NCBI RefSeq assembly: GCF_029784135.1
Contig: NC_073745.1
Location: 54,989,755-55,053,754, forward strand
Direction of reading: 5' to 3'
Source: Toxorhynchites rutilus septentrionalis
Lineage: Eukaryota > Arthropoda > Insecta > Diptera > Culicidae
DNA: 64,000 nt
This document shows positions 35,912 to 47,439 of the stretch, in pieces (positions within the stretch are counted from its first letter, which is position 1; each line of letters opens with the position of its first letter). The notes under the pieces are model-generated. The model was not told where the DNA came from. It worked only from the letters and a program-made list of their open reading frames with translations, and did not search any database. Position numbers and translations under genes: made by a program.

Positions 35912-37370
35912 GTGTTATTTATTTATTTACTATGACTCTACATCCCATTGAGATTAGATCTGATTCACTACTCTTCTCCAATAAACCCGGTCCATGGCTG
36001 CAGTTCTCCAACTCCCGGTTGCACCATTTCTTGCTCCACCTGGTCCAACCACCTCGTTCGTTGGGCTCCTCTCCTTCTTTTTTTTTTTTTTTTTATCTGT
36101 ATTACAGTGACTTTCAACTCATTTGGCTGGTTCGTCACTTTTACTTCCATTTTTGGAAGAATGTCGGGAGTGAGAATTGAACTCGTGACCTTTAGCGTGA
36201 GAGGCATGGATGTTACCACTACGCCAGATCGCCTCCACTCCTCTCCTTCTTGTTCCTACCGGATTAGATGCGAATACCATCTTTGCAGGGCTGCTGTCCG
36301 ACAATCTTGCAACATGCCCTGCCCATCGCACTCGTCCAGCCTTGGCGACTTTTCCTCAAGGATTTGCGGAGCCCATAGTAGGCCCGACTTCCATTGACAA
36401 TACGTCTTCGAATTTCACGGCTGTTGTTGTTGTCAGTTGTTATCAACGAGCCAAGGTAGACAAATTCCTCCACCACCTCGAGCTCGTCGCCGTCGATCAC
36501 AACACTTAGAAGAAGAACTCTGTTACGATCAGTCCCTCCAGCTAGCATGTATTTAGTCTTAGACGCATTGATCCCAAGCCCAATCAGCCCTGCTTCGTGT
36601 TTCAGTCGGGTATACAAGTTGGCTACCGTCTCATGTGTTCTTCCGATTATGTCCACGTCGTCGGCGGAGCAGATAAACTGACTAGACTTGTTGAAAATCG
36701 TGCCCCGCATGTTGAAGCCCGCTCTCCGCATAACACCATGATTCCCCATAGCTGTCGTCGGTCGATTGTATCATATGCGGCCTTGAAGTCGACGAAGATG
36801 TGGTGTGTAGGGACCTGATACTCGCGGCACTTTTGGAGGATCTGCCGCAGTGTAAAAATCTGGTCCGTCGTCGAGCAACCGGGCATGAATCCGGCCTGAT
36901 AACTTCCCACAAATCTACTTACTATTGGCGATAGGCGGCGGAAGAGGATCTGAGACAAAATTTTGTAGGCACCATTCAGGATTGTGATGGCACGATAGTT
37001 CTCACAATCCAACTTGTCGCCTTTTCTATAGATGGGGCAGATTACCCCGTCCTTCCACTCCTCCGGTAGCTGTTCTGTGTCCCAGATCCTGACTATCAAC
37101 CGGTGCATACACTCTACAAGTTTTCTCAGACCTCCCTTGAAGAGCTCCGCTACGAGGCCATCCTTACCAGCTGCTTTGTGGTTCTTGAGCTGATTAATGG
37201 CCTCCTTAACTTCACCCATCGTCGGGGATGGGTCGTCGTCGATATTCATTGCACCGGTGTAGTCCTCCTCAACGCCGTCTTGGTCTCCTGTCTGCGCGCT
37301 GTTATCCTGTGTTATGTATGGATGAAATAAAGAAAAAAAAATCACCAATGCACAATGGTCCAGGAGATGC
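35912..37370 (-). pseudogene. RTE-clade retrotransposon fragment (reverse transcriptase)
   Basis: Minus-strand RT of an RTE/JAM-like non-LTR element. Readable motifs: GEVKEAINQLKNHKAAGKDG, AELFKGG, LPEEWKDGVICPIYRKGD, NYRAITILN, SYQAGFMPGCSTTDQIFTLR, HHIFVDFKAAYDTI, then, after a frameshift near 36750, CSADDVDIIGRT (YADD degenerate), EFVYLGSLITTDNN and the C-terminal RWAGHVARL...PAGTRRRG-type block. The element is truncated at the 5' side (endonuclease absent). It ends near 35912 in a short TAAATAAATAAATAA repeat, as RTE 3' ends do. A SINE interrupts the C-terminal region. Confidence 0.88.
36080..36237 (-). mobile_element. tRNA-derived SINE with 14-bp target duplication
   Basis: On the minus strand: a box-A-like TGGCGTAGTGGTAA (36213-36226), box B GGTCACGAGTTCAATTCTC (about 36172-36190), a short tRNA-unrelated body and a poly(A) (T-run 36078-36094). 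CTCCTCTCCTTCTT is duplicated on both sides (36066-36079, 36238-36251). Transcribed by RNA polymerase III and mobilised by a LINE. Feilai-like by description. Confidence 0.9.
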
Positions 37371-37830
37371 ATTTAAGTGTAAATTAGCATTCAGAGCTCG
37401 ACAGATATTCTCTAGACAAAAACTGTCTTCGACAAAGTTGGTAGATATGATAGAGCGCTCATTTTCATGTTGCCAAAAATAGGGTGACCGACTTTTTCGA
37501 TGTAATAAAAAATCTAACTTTCTTATTTCTATGGATAGATCGATAGATGTAAACATATGTTGAAGTTCCAGTTATTTAAAACATCTTTGTAAAAAAACGG
37601 TTTTTTTTCTATCTCTTGCAATAACCGATATAGCGCCTTTTTCCTGATTTGCGTTGGGATTACCATAAAAACCTTTTTTTTTTTGCTCTAAATTTTATAT
37701 TTCAAACTCTACATACAAACTGTCTTCGAAAGACTTTTAGAACATACTGATACAAATATTTTGCAATGCAGAACTTGTCGATATCTCAACTTAAAACAAA
37801 GTTTTTAATAATTCCTCCCATAAAATACGC
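37358..37830. repeat. Dispersed repeat (copy 2 of the 377-850 family)
   Basis: Direct-orientation copy of 377-850: GTCCAGGAGATG.ATTTAAGTG, GAGCTCGACAG, TGATAGAGCGCTCATTTTCA, ACTGTCTTCGAAAGACTTTT. The inverted right arm of copy 1 is absent here. Confidence 0.85.
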
Positions 37831-38653
37831 TGGTCACCCCTCATCCTCGCCGCATGAGTTTTCCTTGGGTGAAAATGAACACAAAAAAGACGGGTGGGTA
37901 ATGTCGGGGACATAACCGGAGTGACGTAGGACTATACAAAGGGGACAGCTTTTGTTAAATATATATTTTAAATATATTGTTTTATTTTCTTCTCCTACGT
38001 AAATACCTACCTATCTACCTGAAAAATGGATTAGTTTACTGTTTACTCTTTATGAATATGTTGAGGGTCGAAAAGAACCTTTGGTGTTGTGTTTTTGTTA
38101 TCACTCGATATTCCCATCTTGTTCGGTTAAACCTTCCTGTTTAGCGATTTGTTGTCACTCGCCACAGCTTTCACAGTTGGAAAATTTCTTCCCATCCAGC
38201 TTGTGACATATTTTACAGTAAATTACATTCAATGCAACGTACCGAAGCGCCACTCAGTGTCGCATTGGAGGCGATTTTAACCTGTAATTGAACATTTGCG
38301 ATGACAGTGGTACAGTGTCGACTTTCAATGTGGGGTCATAATTTGGATCTCTATGTTTACAAAAATGTCCAACTAAATAAGTCGCATTACATGTCCGTCC
38401 AATTAGCTAAATGTCGAACTAATTGTAAATTACTGTACTTTCAATCTGGAAACAATTTAAGAGTTGGTGAAAATTGAATAATCTTGAAAGTCCCCAACTA
38501 TCAATAAGCTCAGAACTACTGCCAAATTCACATACTCATCAGATCCTGGCAAACAAATTATGAAAACATCAATTTGTGTTTTATTATTATTTTGGATAAT
38601 GTTTTAGAACGCATTGAACTTTATTTCCTAAACTCTTTTTTGGAAGGTTTAAT

Positions 38654-38669
38654 GGCCCTGAAAAGCGCC
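38654..38669 (-). terminator. Histone 3' stem-loop (H2A unit a of C2/C4)
   Basis: Complement reads GGCGCTTTTCAGGGCC, as in C1, C3 and C5. A degenerate second loop (GGTTCTTTTCGACCC) lies at about 38064-38079. Confidence 0.75.
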
Positions 38670-39504
38670 TTGTTTTATGGAATGGTTCCAATTTAGAAAA
38701 CTTAGTACTCGTGGTTTTGAAAAAAAAACCATTTCGAACGCCCTCGATGCCGCCTTGTTCTGGATTTGCCACCAAAGCAGATTGTAAAAAGAACAAACTT
38801 TTGACGTAGGACTACGTCTAACCGGAAGATATAGGGTGTGAAATGGAAATCTAGGCACTGAACAAGTAGGAAAAAATGCAAGATTTGGAACGCTTATAAC
38901 TCGAGCATTTCTCAATAGATCGCAAAGGTTTTTGCATCAATTGATAGGAAATATATCTACGCATCTATCATAACGAATATCATTTCATTTTTCATGGGAT
39001 AAATAATTGAATAATTGTGAAATATCAAGCATTGTTAAAATGCCCTATGTGCCCATTTTTGATTGGTCCATTTTGTGCTCCTCAAATCGTACCGACCAAA
39101 ACGGGCAACCAGAGCAGCAGCGAAATAGAATGAAGCACGATTGGAAAGGAAAAAGAAAAAAATGAACGAAACATTGGTCGCAGTCTCACACATGCGTAAT
39201 TCTCGAGCCAGCCAGTCAGCTTAAAAATCCCCGCTTCGCTGCCGTAACGATCATTCTTTGTGTGGACACCGACTGGACAACATCGTTGCTGGACGAGCTG
39301 GACGGCGAGGGATCGAGTGGTAGCGCTGGAGTAGAGTAATAGAGTAGAGTAGAGTTTTCAAAGGGCCTTTCTCAAGGCTAGAGACGAATGAACTGCAAAA
39401 GTTTAAAGTCTCTATAATACAATACCTTCCTTCCTTCCGTAACGATCATTCTCATTCAAACCGTACACCACATCGGTTCGCATCACAACACACCAACAAA
39501 CTAA

Positions 39505-39701
39505 AAAAGGAGGAAAAGTGAAGGGAAAGGCAAAATCCCGCTCGAACCGTGTTGATCTGGAGTTCCCCGCAAGGGTAGCTAGGCCGAGCGCGTTAGTACC
39601 AGTGCACCAGTCCACCTAGCCGGCGTTATATAGTTTCGGCCGCCGAAGTGATTGAGTTAGCTGGCAAAGCTGCTCGCGACGATAAGAAAACCCGCATTCG
39701 G
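39505..39701 (+). pseudogene. Histone H2A pseudogene (unit a, C3)
   Basis: H2A-derived frame: KGGKVKGKAKSRSNR, then LEFP joined directly to RKGS, AERVSTSAPVHLAGVI and, one frame over, AEVIELAGKAARDDKKTR. The VGRIHRLL segment is deleted, the Tyr of GNYAER is a stop, and the 3' third is not recognisable. In this copy the initiator region (MSGHG in C5) is deleted. The sequence between 38803 and 39505 contains the presumed histone 5' flank. Confidence 0.88.
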
Positions 39702-39933
39702 AACAGAACACATTCGGTTCGGTGGACATCAAGACAACAGGCAGTTGCAGCGAGTGGCGAGTGGCAAACGCAATCGCAAAACGGCATCAGGTAGCAGAAG
39801 AAAAAAGTTTGTTCTTTATACAAACTGCTTTGGAGGCAAATCCAGAACAAGGCGGCATCGAGGGCGTTCGAAATGGTTTTTTTCAAAACCACGAGTACTA
39901 AGTTTTCTAAATTGGAACCATTCCATAAAACAA

Positions 39934-39949
39934 GGCGCTTTTCAGGGCC
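39934..39949 (+). terminator. Histone 3' stem-loop (unit a, C3)
   Basis: GGCGCTTTTCAGGGCC, one mismatch in the stem; identical to the C1, C2 and C5 copies. Confidence 0.8.
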
Positions 39950-40691
39950 ATTAAACCTTCCAACAAAGAGTTTAGGAAATACAGTTCAATGCATTCTAAA
40001 ACATTATCCAAAATAATAATAAAACACAAATTGATTTTTTCATAATTTGTTTGCCAGGATCTGATGAGTATGTGAATTTGAAAGTTGTTCTGAGCTTATT
40101 GATAGTTGGGGACTTTCCTGATTATTCAATTTTCACCAATTCTTAAATTGTTTCCAGATTGAAAGTACAGTAATTTACAATTAGTTCGACATTTAGCTAA
40201 TTGGACGGACATGTAATGCGACTTATTTAGTTGGACATTTTTGTAAACATAGAGATCCAAATTATGACCCCACATTGAAAGTCGACACTGTACCACTGTC
40301 ATCGCAAATGTTCAATTACAGGTTAAAATCACCTCCAATGCGACACTGAGTGGTGCTTCGGCACGTCGCATTAAATATAATTTACTGTACAACATGTCAC
40401 AAAGCTGGATGGGAAGAAATTTTGCAACTGTGAAAGCTGTGGCGAGTGGCAACAAATCGCTAAACAGGAAGGTTTAGCCGAACAAGATGGGGATATCGAG
40501 TGATAACAAAACAATAAACTCTTTAGATTGAAGATAATTTTGTGATCCTGAAAAGGACCCTTTTTAGCCTGCATGTGAATCCAACGAGCGAACAAATCGT
40601 AAATTTAACGCTCATTCTTCGTCTCGTTGGACTCACCCCTCTGGCTGAGTCTGCCGATTTGTCTCTATCCTGTGAGTGTGTACCGCTAGAG

Positions 40692-40698
40692 TATAAAA
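40692..40698 (+). promoter_or_regulatory. TATA box of H2A unit b (C3)
   Basis: TATAAAA about 70 bp upstream of the H2A-like frame; conserved in C1 and C5. Confidence 0.6.
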
Positions 40699-40766
40699 CA
40701 TGCGGACCCCAAAAAAATATCTTATTTTCTTTCAAACCGTAAACCCGTGTGGTTGTACGGCATCGA

Positions 40767-41002
40767 CATCGTGGACGTAACAAAGGAGGACAAGTTAAGG
40801 GAAAGGCAAAGTCTCACTCGAACCTTGCAGATCTCCAGTTCCCTGTTGGTCGCATTCACTGATTGCTCCGCAAGGGTAACTATGCCGAACGGATTGGTGC
40901 CGGAGCACCAGTATACCTAACAGCGATTATAGAGTTTCGGCCGTCGGAGTGCTCGAGTTGGCTTGCAAAGCTGCTCACGACAATCAGAAAACCCGCATCA
41001 AG
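40767..41002 (+). pseudogene. Histone H2A pseudogene (unit b, C3)
   Basis: The best preserved H2A copy in its central part: [19 protein letters not shown] is uninterrupted. It is preceded by [14 protein letters not shown] sequence and LQFPVGRIH with a stop after His. It is followed, after a frameshift, by [16 protein letters not shown]. The initiator ATG is lost (ATCGTGGACG), and the C-terminal docking region and tail are absent. The flanking TATA box and stem-loop show a whole histone transcription unit was captured. Confidence 0.9.
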
Positions 41003-41238
41003 AACAGAGCAGCTTCGGTTCGGCGCTCATCAAGGCAACAATTAGTTTTAGTGAGTGGCAAAGTGTTTCTCCGGCACGTTGCATCAAATGTAATTTACTG
41101 AACAACATGTCACAAGCTGGATGGGAAGAAATTTTCCAACTGTGAAAGCTGTGGCGAGTGGCAAACGCAATAGCTAAACAGGAAGGTTTAACCGAACAAG
41201 ATGGGAATATCGAGTGATAACAAAAACACAACACCAAA

Positions 41239-41254
41239 GGTTCTTTTCAGAACC
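41239..41254 (+). terminator. Histone 3' stem-loop (unit b, C3)
   Basis: GGTTCTTTTCAGAACC, perfect stem. Confidence 0.85.
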
Positions 41255-41525
41255 ATCAACATATTCATAAAGAGTAAACAGTAAACTAATCCATTTTTCA
41301 GGTAGATATGTAGGTATTCACGTAGGAGAAGAAAATAAAACAATATATTTCAAAATATATATTTAACAAAAGCTGTCCCCTTTGTATAGTCCTACGTCAC
41401 TCCGGTTATGTCCCCGACATTACCCACCCGTCTTTTTTCTTCTGCTACCTGCTGCCGTTTTGCGATTGCGTTTGCCACTCGCCACTCGCTGCAACTGCCT
41501 GTTGTTGTCTTGATGTGTTCTGTTC

Positions 41526-41735
41526 TGAATGCGGTTTTTCTTATCGTCGCGAGCAGCTTTACCAGCCAACTCGATCACTTCGGCGGCCGAAACTATATAA
41601 CGGCGGCTAGGTGGACTGGTGCACTGGTACTAACGCGCCCGGCCTAGCTACCCTTGCAGGGAACTCCATATCAACACGGTTCGAGCGGGATTTTGCCTTT
41701 CCCTTCACTTTTCCTCCTTTACCATGTCCAGACAT
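41526..41735 (-). pseudogene. Histone H2A pseudogene (unit a, C2/C4)
   Basis: Minus-strand copy starting ATGTCTGGACATGG (MSGHGKGG), KVKGKAKSRSNR, then a shortened centre with the same loss of VGRIHRLL, and an ARDDKKT-type segment near 41535. Its 5' leader matches C5. The reading frame is broken as in the other unit-a copies. Confidence 0.87.
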
Positions 41736-42259
41736 GGCTGCTTGGGTTGGTTTGTTGATGTGTTGTGATGCGAACCGATGTGCTGTACGGTTTGAATGAG
41801 AATGATCGTTACGGCAGCGGAGCGGGGATTTTTAAGCTGACTGGCTGGCTCGAGAATTACGCATGTGTGAGACTGCGACCAATGTTTCGTTCATTTGTTT
41901 TCTTTTTCCTTTCCAATCGTGCTTCATTCTATTTCGCTGCTGCTCTGGTTGCCCGTTTTGGTCGGTACGATTTGAGGAGCACAAAATGGACCAATCAAAA
42001 ATGGGCACATAGTGAATTTTGAGAATGCTTGATATTTCACAATTATTCAATTATTTATCTCAAGAAAAATGAAATGTTATTCGTTATGATAGATGCGTAG
42101 ATATATTTCCTATCAATTGATGCAAAAACCTTTGCGATCTATTGAGAAATGCTCGAGTTATAAGCGTTCCAAATCTTGCATTTTTTCCTACTTGTTCAGT
42201 GCCTAGATTTTCATTTCACCCCCTATATCTTCCGGTTAGACGTAGTCCTACGTCAAAAA

Positions 42260-42965
42260 CGGACAGCTTAAACCGAACGACCCGTTCTCGAGCGGGAACA
42301 CGAGCGGGTTTTTATTTATGAAAATTGAAACAAATCGTTTCATATATCAAGTTATTTTTAACACAACTGCTACCATATACAATTTTACAATTACACTTGT
42401 GCTAAAGTTTTCACAATACACGATCGGTCATTGATATGAAATTTCACGAGGCAACCAACATAAAGTTCCAAATTTAAATTTTATTTGCTAGAACTAACCG
42501 TATCACTCACCCTACTTGCAATATAAAAATGCCCCCGATGCTGATTTCCCTCGGGCGCCTTGGTTTTGATGTTTCTGTTAGGGAACACATTTCGGTGGGA
42601 ACAAAAGCTCCCCCTTCTTTAATGTATTTGCAATGTCGATTTCCCCCAGGCAGCTTGGTTTTGATGTCTCTGTTAGGGAACCGCCGCATGTGTCATCAAT
42701 TTCGACCAATTAGAAGTGGATATTTCCGTTAGGAGAGGGGTTGAGATTTTTCAAATGTTCGATAGTTAGTTCCATTACATATATTTTCTATTCAATATAA
42801 AAAATTGTTATGGAGTGCCGAAATTGATTGACGCAAAAATTTCATCTATCCATCATGAAATGTCTGAGCAATAAGCGTATGAAATTGGACAATTTTCACG
42901 ATGTGCTCGATTTTCGATTTTCAATTTGTACCCCAATATGTTCCCGAAAGACGTAATCCTACGTC
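42260..42965 (+). mobile_element. Diverged relative of the C elements (GACGTAATCCTACGTC end)
   Basis: The right end at 42950-42965 is GACGTAATCCTACGTC. Just inside it, ACGCTTAT.GCTC..ACATTTC and TTTTTGCGTCAAT (both read as complement) align with the subterminal region of C elements. Further in, 42507-42690 holds a tandem pair of ~115-bp units (GCTTGGTTTTGATGT.TCTGTTAGGGAA) related to 63680-63810. The left boundary is not defined, and no histone sequence was recognised. Confidence 0.5.
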
Positions 42966-43415
42966 TTTTAATTTGTGAACATTTGAAAACGGTCCGTAGT
43001 CGGCTGTATGACGAAGCTTCCGTTTGATGTCGAAACAGGAGCGTTGTATGATCTTCATGTCAACTTCGTTCTTTATTCTACCAATCAACTGTTTGCATCA
43101 ACTGGAGAGCCACAGTTATTTTTTTTTTGGCTACAAATGGGATCGAATGGGTATCCATGAACGATTGGGGTTTTCGGCGCAATGCGATTATACTTTATCC
43201 GGCCGAAACACGTATTGTCGATCTGCATGATGTTTTTGTTGAACGGGCTCAAATTTTTCTTCAAACATTCGTTCTGGTGCACATCTTCATTAAAGGCCAA
43301 CCGTAACTGCATCATGACTTAGAAATACCTCTCTCGGAAATGGCAATGTGGCAGCATCACTTTCTGTTCAAACTTATATTTAAACTTATATTTTATGTTC
43401 GGAGATACATTTTTT
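42966..43415. other. Unassigned spacer
   Basis: No gene or family recognised; ends at another GACGTAGAACTACGTC. Confidence 0.35.
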
Positions 43416-45190
43416 GACGTAGAACTACGTCTTTCATTAAGGGTGCCAAATCAGAAAACAGGTCACGTTTTTATGAAATAAAGTTACCGTTAATAACTAT
43501 TTTTGCCGCGAACGGATTTTGGCGATTTACATACCAAACGAATCGGAAATTCCCTAAGATTTGTTTAATTTGCTATACATTAGAACCCCCTGGTTTGCAA
43601 ATGGTGAAAATTCATGAAAACTTTAAGCGTTTCCATTTGCTCATACATTTGTTCTGTCCATTTGTGTGCTTTCCCGAACATAGCTGTCAATAACGAGCAA
43701 CTTATCGACGACCAACGAAGGGGAAATCGTAAGATTTAAAGTCTTCGTGAACAAAGGAAAAGTAGAAGAATGAAGGGGAATACTTGCCTAGAGTATAAAC
43801 AGTGGATCTCGCTGAAGCAAACTTTCATTCGGCATCGGACTGTTGAGCAATCCAGTTCATTTTGCTTTCGCTGCGCTTCGATCTAAGATTGGACCCCACC
43901 AGTGGTAATCCAACTTGGATATCGTCGTGTGGTTTTAGCTACTCGTTTTTCGCGTTATTCGTATCGTGTGTTTTTCTTCTTTCCGCGTCATAAATTTGAC
44001 GCCTCGCGTAGTGTGTGATGAGCAAGAAGAAGAGGAAGGCAGGCTCGAGCCCTGCAAAAAATGAACGCATTGCCAGGGGCAATAAAATTTCGAGGCAAGC
44101 GTCATCTAATGATGCATGCGATGTTGGTGCAGTGAAAAACGCTTGGCCTGAGCCGAGCCTTCGCGAGTGTGACACCGCATCGAACAACAGCGAAGTAGGC
44201 GACTTCGGCGCGTCGATCGAAAAGTAAGCACCATTACCCAGGCAGCAGCCAAAATCAAGCTCCCCCTGCTGGTGATGAAGGCGGTCGCTCTTGACAAACT
44301 CATCAACTGTGTGGCATAATTCAGTCTTTTTCCAAGCAGTTAACACTGTTTGTTTTCCGTCATCATAAGGGCTTCGTTGGTGTCTTTGAGAATGCATCAA
44401 TGCATTAAACTGACTTTATGGCGAAGCAGGCGTAAAGATTGTGTGCCAAAAAATATTTGGGGAAAACCAAGCATTTTGAATGTCTTACTGGAATGTCTGG
44501 AATTTTGTATGTGATTAGGTTTCGCTTACCAGTAGCAAAACTTCCTCCACTAAGGGCTGCGCTTCTCTCGAGCATGAGGTGTAATGCAACTTTTTTCCAG
44601 GTCAGTAATATTAACAGAAGCATTTCTTTTGAGAATAGCGCTAAATGATGAGAAGATGTGTTTATATTCCTAGTAGTTTCAAGCCACCAATGTAATGGCT
44701 TTGTATGCATGCTATGGCGAACGCTTGTTTGGCACTTGGTTTACGTTGTACGAACGATGCTTAGAGGTGCGATTCCACTGAGGCAATACTAAATAACATG
44801 TAGCATGATATTTGATTCTTGCAAGTGTTGTTATTGTTGTTGTTTCCATGCGGTGCCAAAGATATATCGATTTAGTTATGAGATGTGGAATAATGGTGCA
44901 TGTATATAATCGACTGTAGTCGCGTCTATGTCTATTGCGAAAAATGCCACCGAAATAGCGTTCGAGGTAAATTTTCAATGCATTGACATTGCGACATATG
45001 ATCAGTGTATTGTTTTGCGAGAGCAAGAATGAATCATCAATCAATTATCGTCAACTGATTCTACAATGATAAAACCATCTCGGATATTATTCTACTAAAG
45101 CAGTTGTTTCTAAAATTTCACAGCATTATAGAATAATATCCGAAGGTATAAACAAGCGACTTATATAAAATAACAGCGTAGTTCTACGTC
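43416..45190. mobile_element. Possible element bounded by GACGTAG-type ends
   Basis: The left end GACGTAGAACTACGTCTTTC follows six Ts; the right end GCGTAGTTCTACGTC closes at 45190. Both are the palindromic type of end; the hairpin type is missing. The two may therefore belong to different elements. The interior includes a retrotransposon-like 5' fragment. Confidence 0.35.
43790..44310 (+). pseudogene. Possible 5' UTR and ORF1 start of a Jockey-type retrotransposon
   Basis: The 5' part (43790-44014) is a moderately GC-rich leader with TTCGGCATCGGACTGTTGAG. The frame at 44018-44227 begins MSKKKRKAGSSPAKNER and contains RQASSNDACDVGAVKNAWPE. It then stops after ASIEK and continues in another frame with AAAKIKLPLLVMKAVALDKL, a pattern like ORF1 N-termini of Jockey/Juan elements as I recall them. 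Nothing downstream (zinc knuckles, RT) is present. Tentative. Confidence 0.35.
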
Positions 45191-45227
45191 AACAATGCGA
45201 TCGTATCTTGGACACCATCTCCTATAA

Positions 45228-45376
45228 TTTTTTTCTATATTATAGTGACTTTCAACACATTTCGGCTGGTTCGTCACTTTTACTTCCATTTTTAGAAGAA
45301 TGTCGGGAGTGAGAATTGAACTCGTGATCTCTGCGTGAGAGGTATGGATGTTACCACTACGCCAGATCACCTCTAC
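45228..45376 (-). mobile_element. tRNA-derived SINE, second copy
   Basis: Same family as 36080-36237: box A TGGCGTAGTGGTAA complement at about 45353-45366, box B (ATCACGAGTTCAATTCTC complement, about 45311-45328), GTGACGAACCAGCC body and a T-run at 45228-45234. Confidence 0.85.
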
Positions 45377-46201
45377 AGTTCGGAGATACAATAAAACTAT
45401 CCAAGGAATAGTATCGATCGTTTCCGGAGATGTGCGTCTCCGAAAGCGGGAAGTAACTTTCGTCGTCCAAAACAAAACATTTTCCGGAACAACTTTCTAT
45501 CAATCAACGGCATGGAGATTTCAGCGCCGAAATCTGTTTCTCAGTGTAGTCCGGGGCTCTTGTTTTCTTTCGGCACTATATTCTGACTCGTTTCAATGTT
45601 TTGAAGATGAAAGTTGGGGGGATTTGGACCGCCGCTTTTATCTCAAAAAGTAAAAGTCATCTACTTCTAGTGTTGAACCGTATGTACCTAACGTAAAACA
45701 TGTTTGGTAAAATTTAACAGGTGGAGGGAAACGGTAGTACGAACACAGCAAGCACTTCGATTTTTAAAAAATGTGAGCTTTCCAATCGTGGCTTTAAAGT
45801 TTTTTTCCACTGATTAAACAAACTTTTCGTGTATTGTGCAGTAAAGTTCTGTTCGCCTACGGAAGAGGAACAATTTGATGCAGCAAAACTTTACCTTTTA
45901 GAAACAATAAACTGAAATTAATTGCATTTTAATTTTTGCATGTTTTGTGGGGTGACATGGACACGTTTCTCTAGGGTTGAATTGGTCCTACAGGTTTGAG
46001 GCTTTTCTTTGGTCTAATTGATTCCAGATGCCACTGAATTACAAGAAGAGGATGGGCAGACAACGTTGGAAGAAGGAGGAGCTTTAAAGAGCAACGCAGA
46101 CCATCAAGGACGGATTGTTTTTGACCAAGCATCGAAAGTGTTTGAAAATGCACGAACAAAAGTGAGGAGATCCATGCAGAATTCAAATTGGTCTTAATGC
46201 A
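45377..46201. other. Unassigned spacer
   Basis: No gene recognised. Confidence 0.35.
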
Positions 46202-47411
46202 TTTTTGACGTAGGACTACGTCTTTCATTTCTATACCGGGGTGTAAAATCAAAGTTTCGAAAACGAAAGCGTTACGCCGGAGACCGAGATTTTGAGCGTT
46301 AATAGCTCTTAAACAACTGAACGAAATGGTATGATAAACACTTCATTCGAAAGATAAAATGTCTACGCGTTATATACTTGTTACTTTTCCATCCAAAAAC
46401 TTGTTTCAATAGTCTTCAAATTGATTTCAAAACAGGCTATTGAAATCACCAATCGGTATATAAGCGAGCGCCGCTCGTAAACCACCTCAGTTATAATTGA
46501 ACAGCGATTGGAGCATGTTGTCGCTGTTGTGGTGAAACTCTTCGTTTATCATGAAAGCGCGGATGAACGGTGTCACCAAGAGCCTGTTTGTGCACCTTAA
46601 GCCAGAAGGGAATCCATCAGGAGGAGAGTGATGCCACGGTTCCGCTTGAAACATCGGAGCAGCCGCCACACACACACACACATACACGCGCGGAATTCTC
46701 GTTGCTATCATCGTTGCTGAAAAATAATCTGCCAGTTCCCCTGGGAATTGAAAAATACATTCATGCGAAAGAGTTTATTTTAATGTTTTCTATCCATACA
46801 ACACTGCAACCAAATACATTTCGTTTTGGATTTTTCAATCAAGTGCGATCAACGCAAGACCACGTCTTTCGGCAATTTATTAGAGGTACAATGAATCTTT
46901 AGGAATTCCCGCTCTACGCGCATTGGCAAACGATGTTTACTCAACAATTTCTCAAACGAGAAATGGGTGTTGTGAGAAAGGATTAGCGAACGCAAAAACG
47001 ACAAACGGGAGGAAGATATGTTTGGAGGTTGAAGGAAATTGGCAGAAAACATCTTCATTTTATCTTTCGAATAATGTGATTCATACCACTTCGTCTTGCC
47101 AGAAAGAGATTATCAATGCTCAAAGGAAGAATTGAGTCCTCCGAGGAAATTACCCAGCGCAAATTAGAGTCGACTATCGACTGCGGCATTCGTACACAAA
47201 TAATTTTATAATGCAGTTTCATCAAAGTGATGTCTTCGATATGGGGAAATATTCACCACATCATGTCATGTATTTCATATTCTTCACTATCAAATCCATA
47301 TCCATGGCACCTATCGGTATCGCATTATCATCGACACCACGATTTTCGCTAAATGCTCCTTTCAGTTCGGCCTACAAAAAACTTTTCTGAACTCTAATCC
47401 ATCAAATTTGG

Positions 47412-47427
47412 AGCCCTGAAAAGGGCC
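47412..47427 (-). terminator. Histone 3' stem-loop (H3 copy a)
   Basis: Complement reads GGCCCTTTTCAGGGCT, a near-perfect histone stem-loop directly after the H3-like frame. Confidence 0.88.
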
Positions 47428-47439
47428 GTTGATTATATG

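Larger units (their letters stand above)
38803..41432 (+). mobile_element. Element C3: complete H2A-bearing element
   Basis: A 2630-bp unit from GACGTAGGACTACGTC to ...CCGACATTACCCACCCGTC. Four Ts (38799-38802) precede it and six Ts (41433-41438) follow. The empty site in sister elements has six Ts, so the duplication is TTTT. It carries two H2A pseudogene units in direct order, each followed by a histone stem-loop. No transposase. Confidence 0.92.
37889..42254 (-). mobile_element. Element C2/C4: minus-oriented H2A element split by C3
   Basis: The outer ends are GACGGGTGGGTAATGTCGG at 37889 (after six As) and GACGTAGTCCTACGTC ending at 42254 (before five As). C3 sits inside at 38803-41432: the sequence CAAAC-TTTTTT-CTTCTG, continuous in C1 and C5, is cut here. 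Without C3 the element is about 1.73 kb. It holds only one H2A unit (type a); the second unit present in C1, C3 and C5 is absent. Confidence 0.9.

Noticed and set aside
46440..46690. Coding sequence of another histone downstream of CGGTATATAAGCGAGCG in D1, also in D0 and D2
   Set aside because: Promoter-like, but the frames match no part of H1, H2B or H4 that I can recognise.
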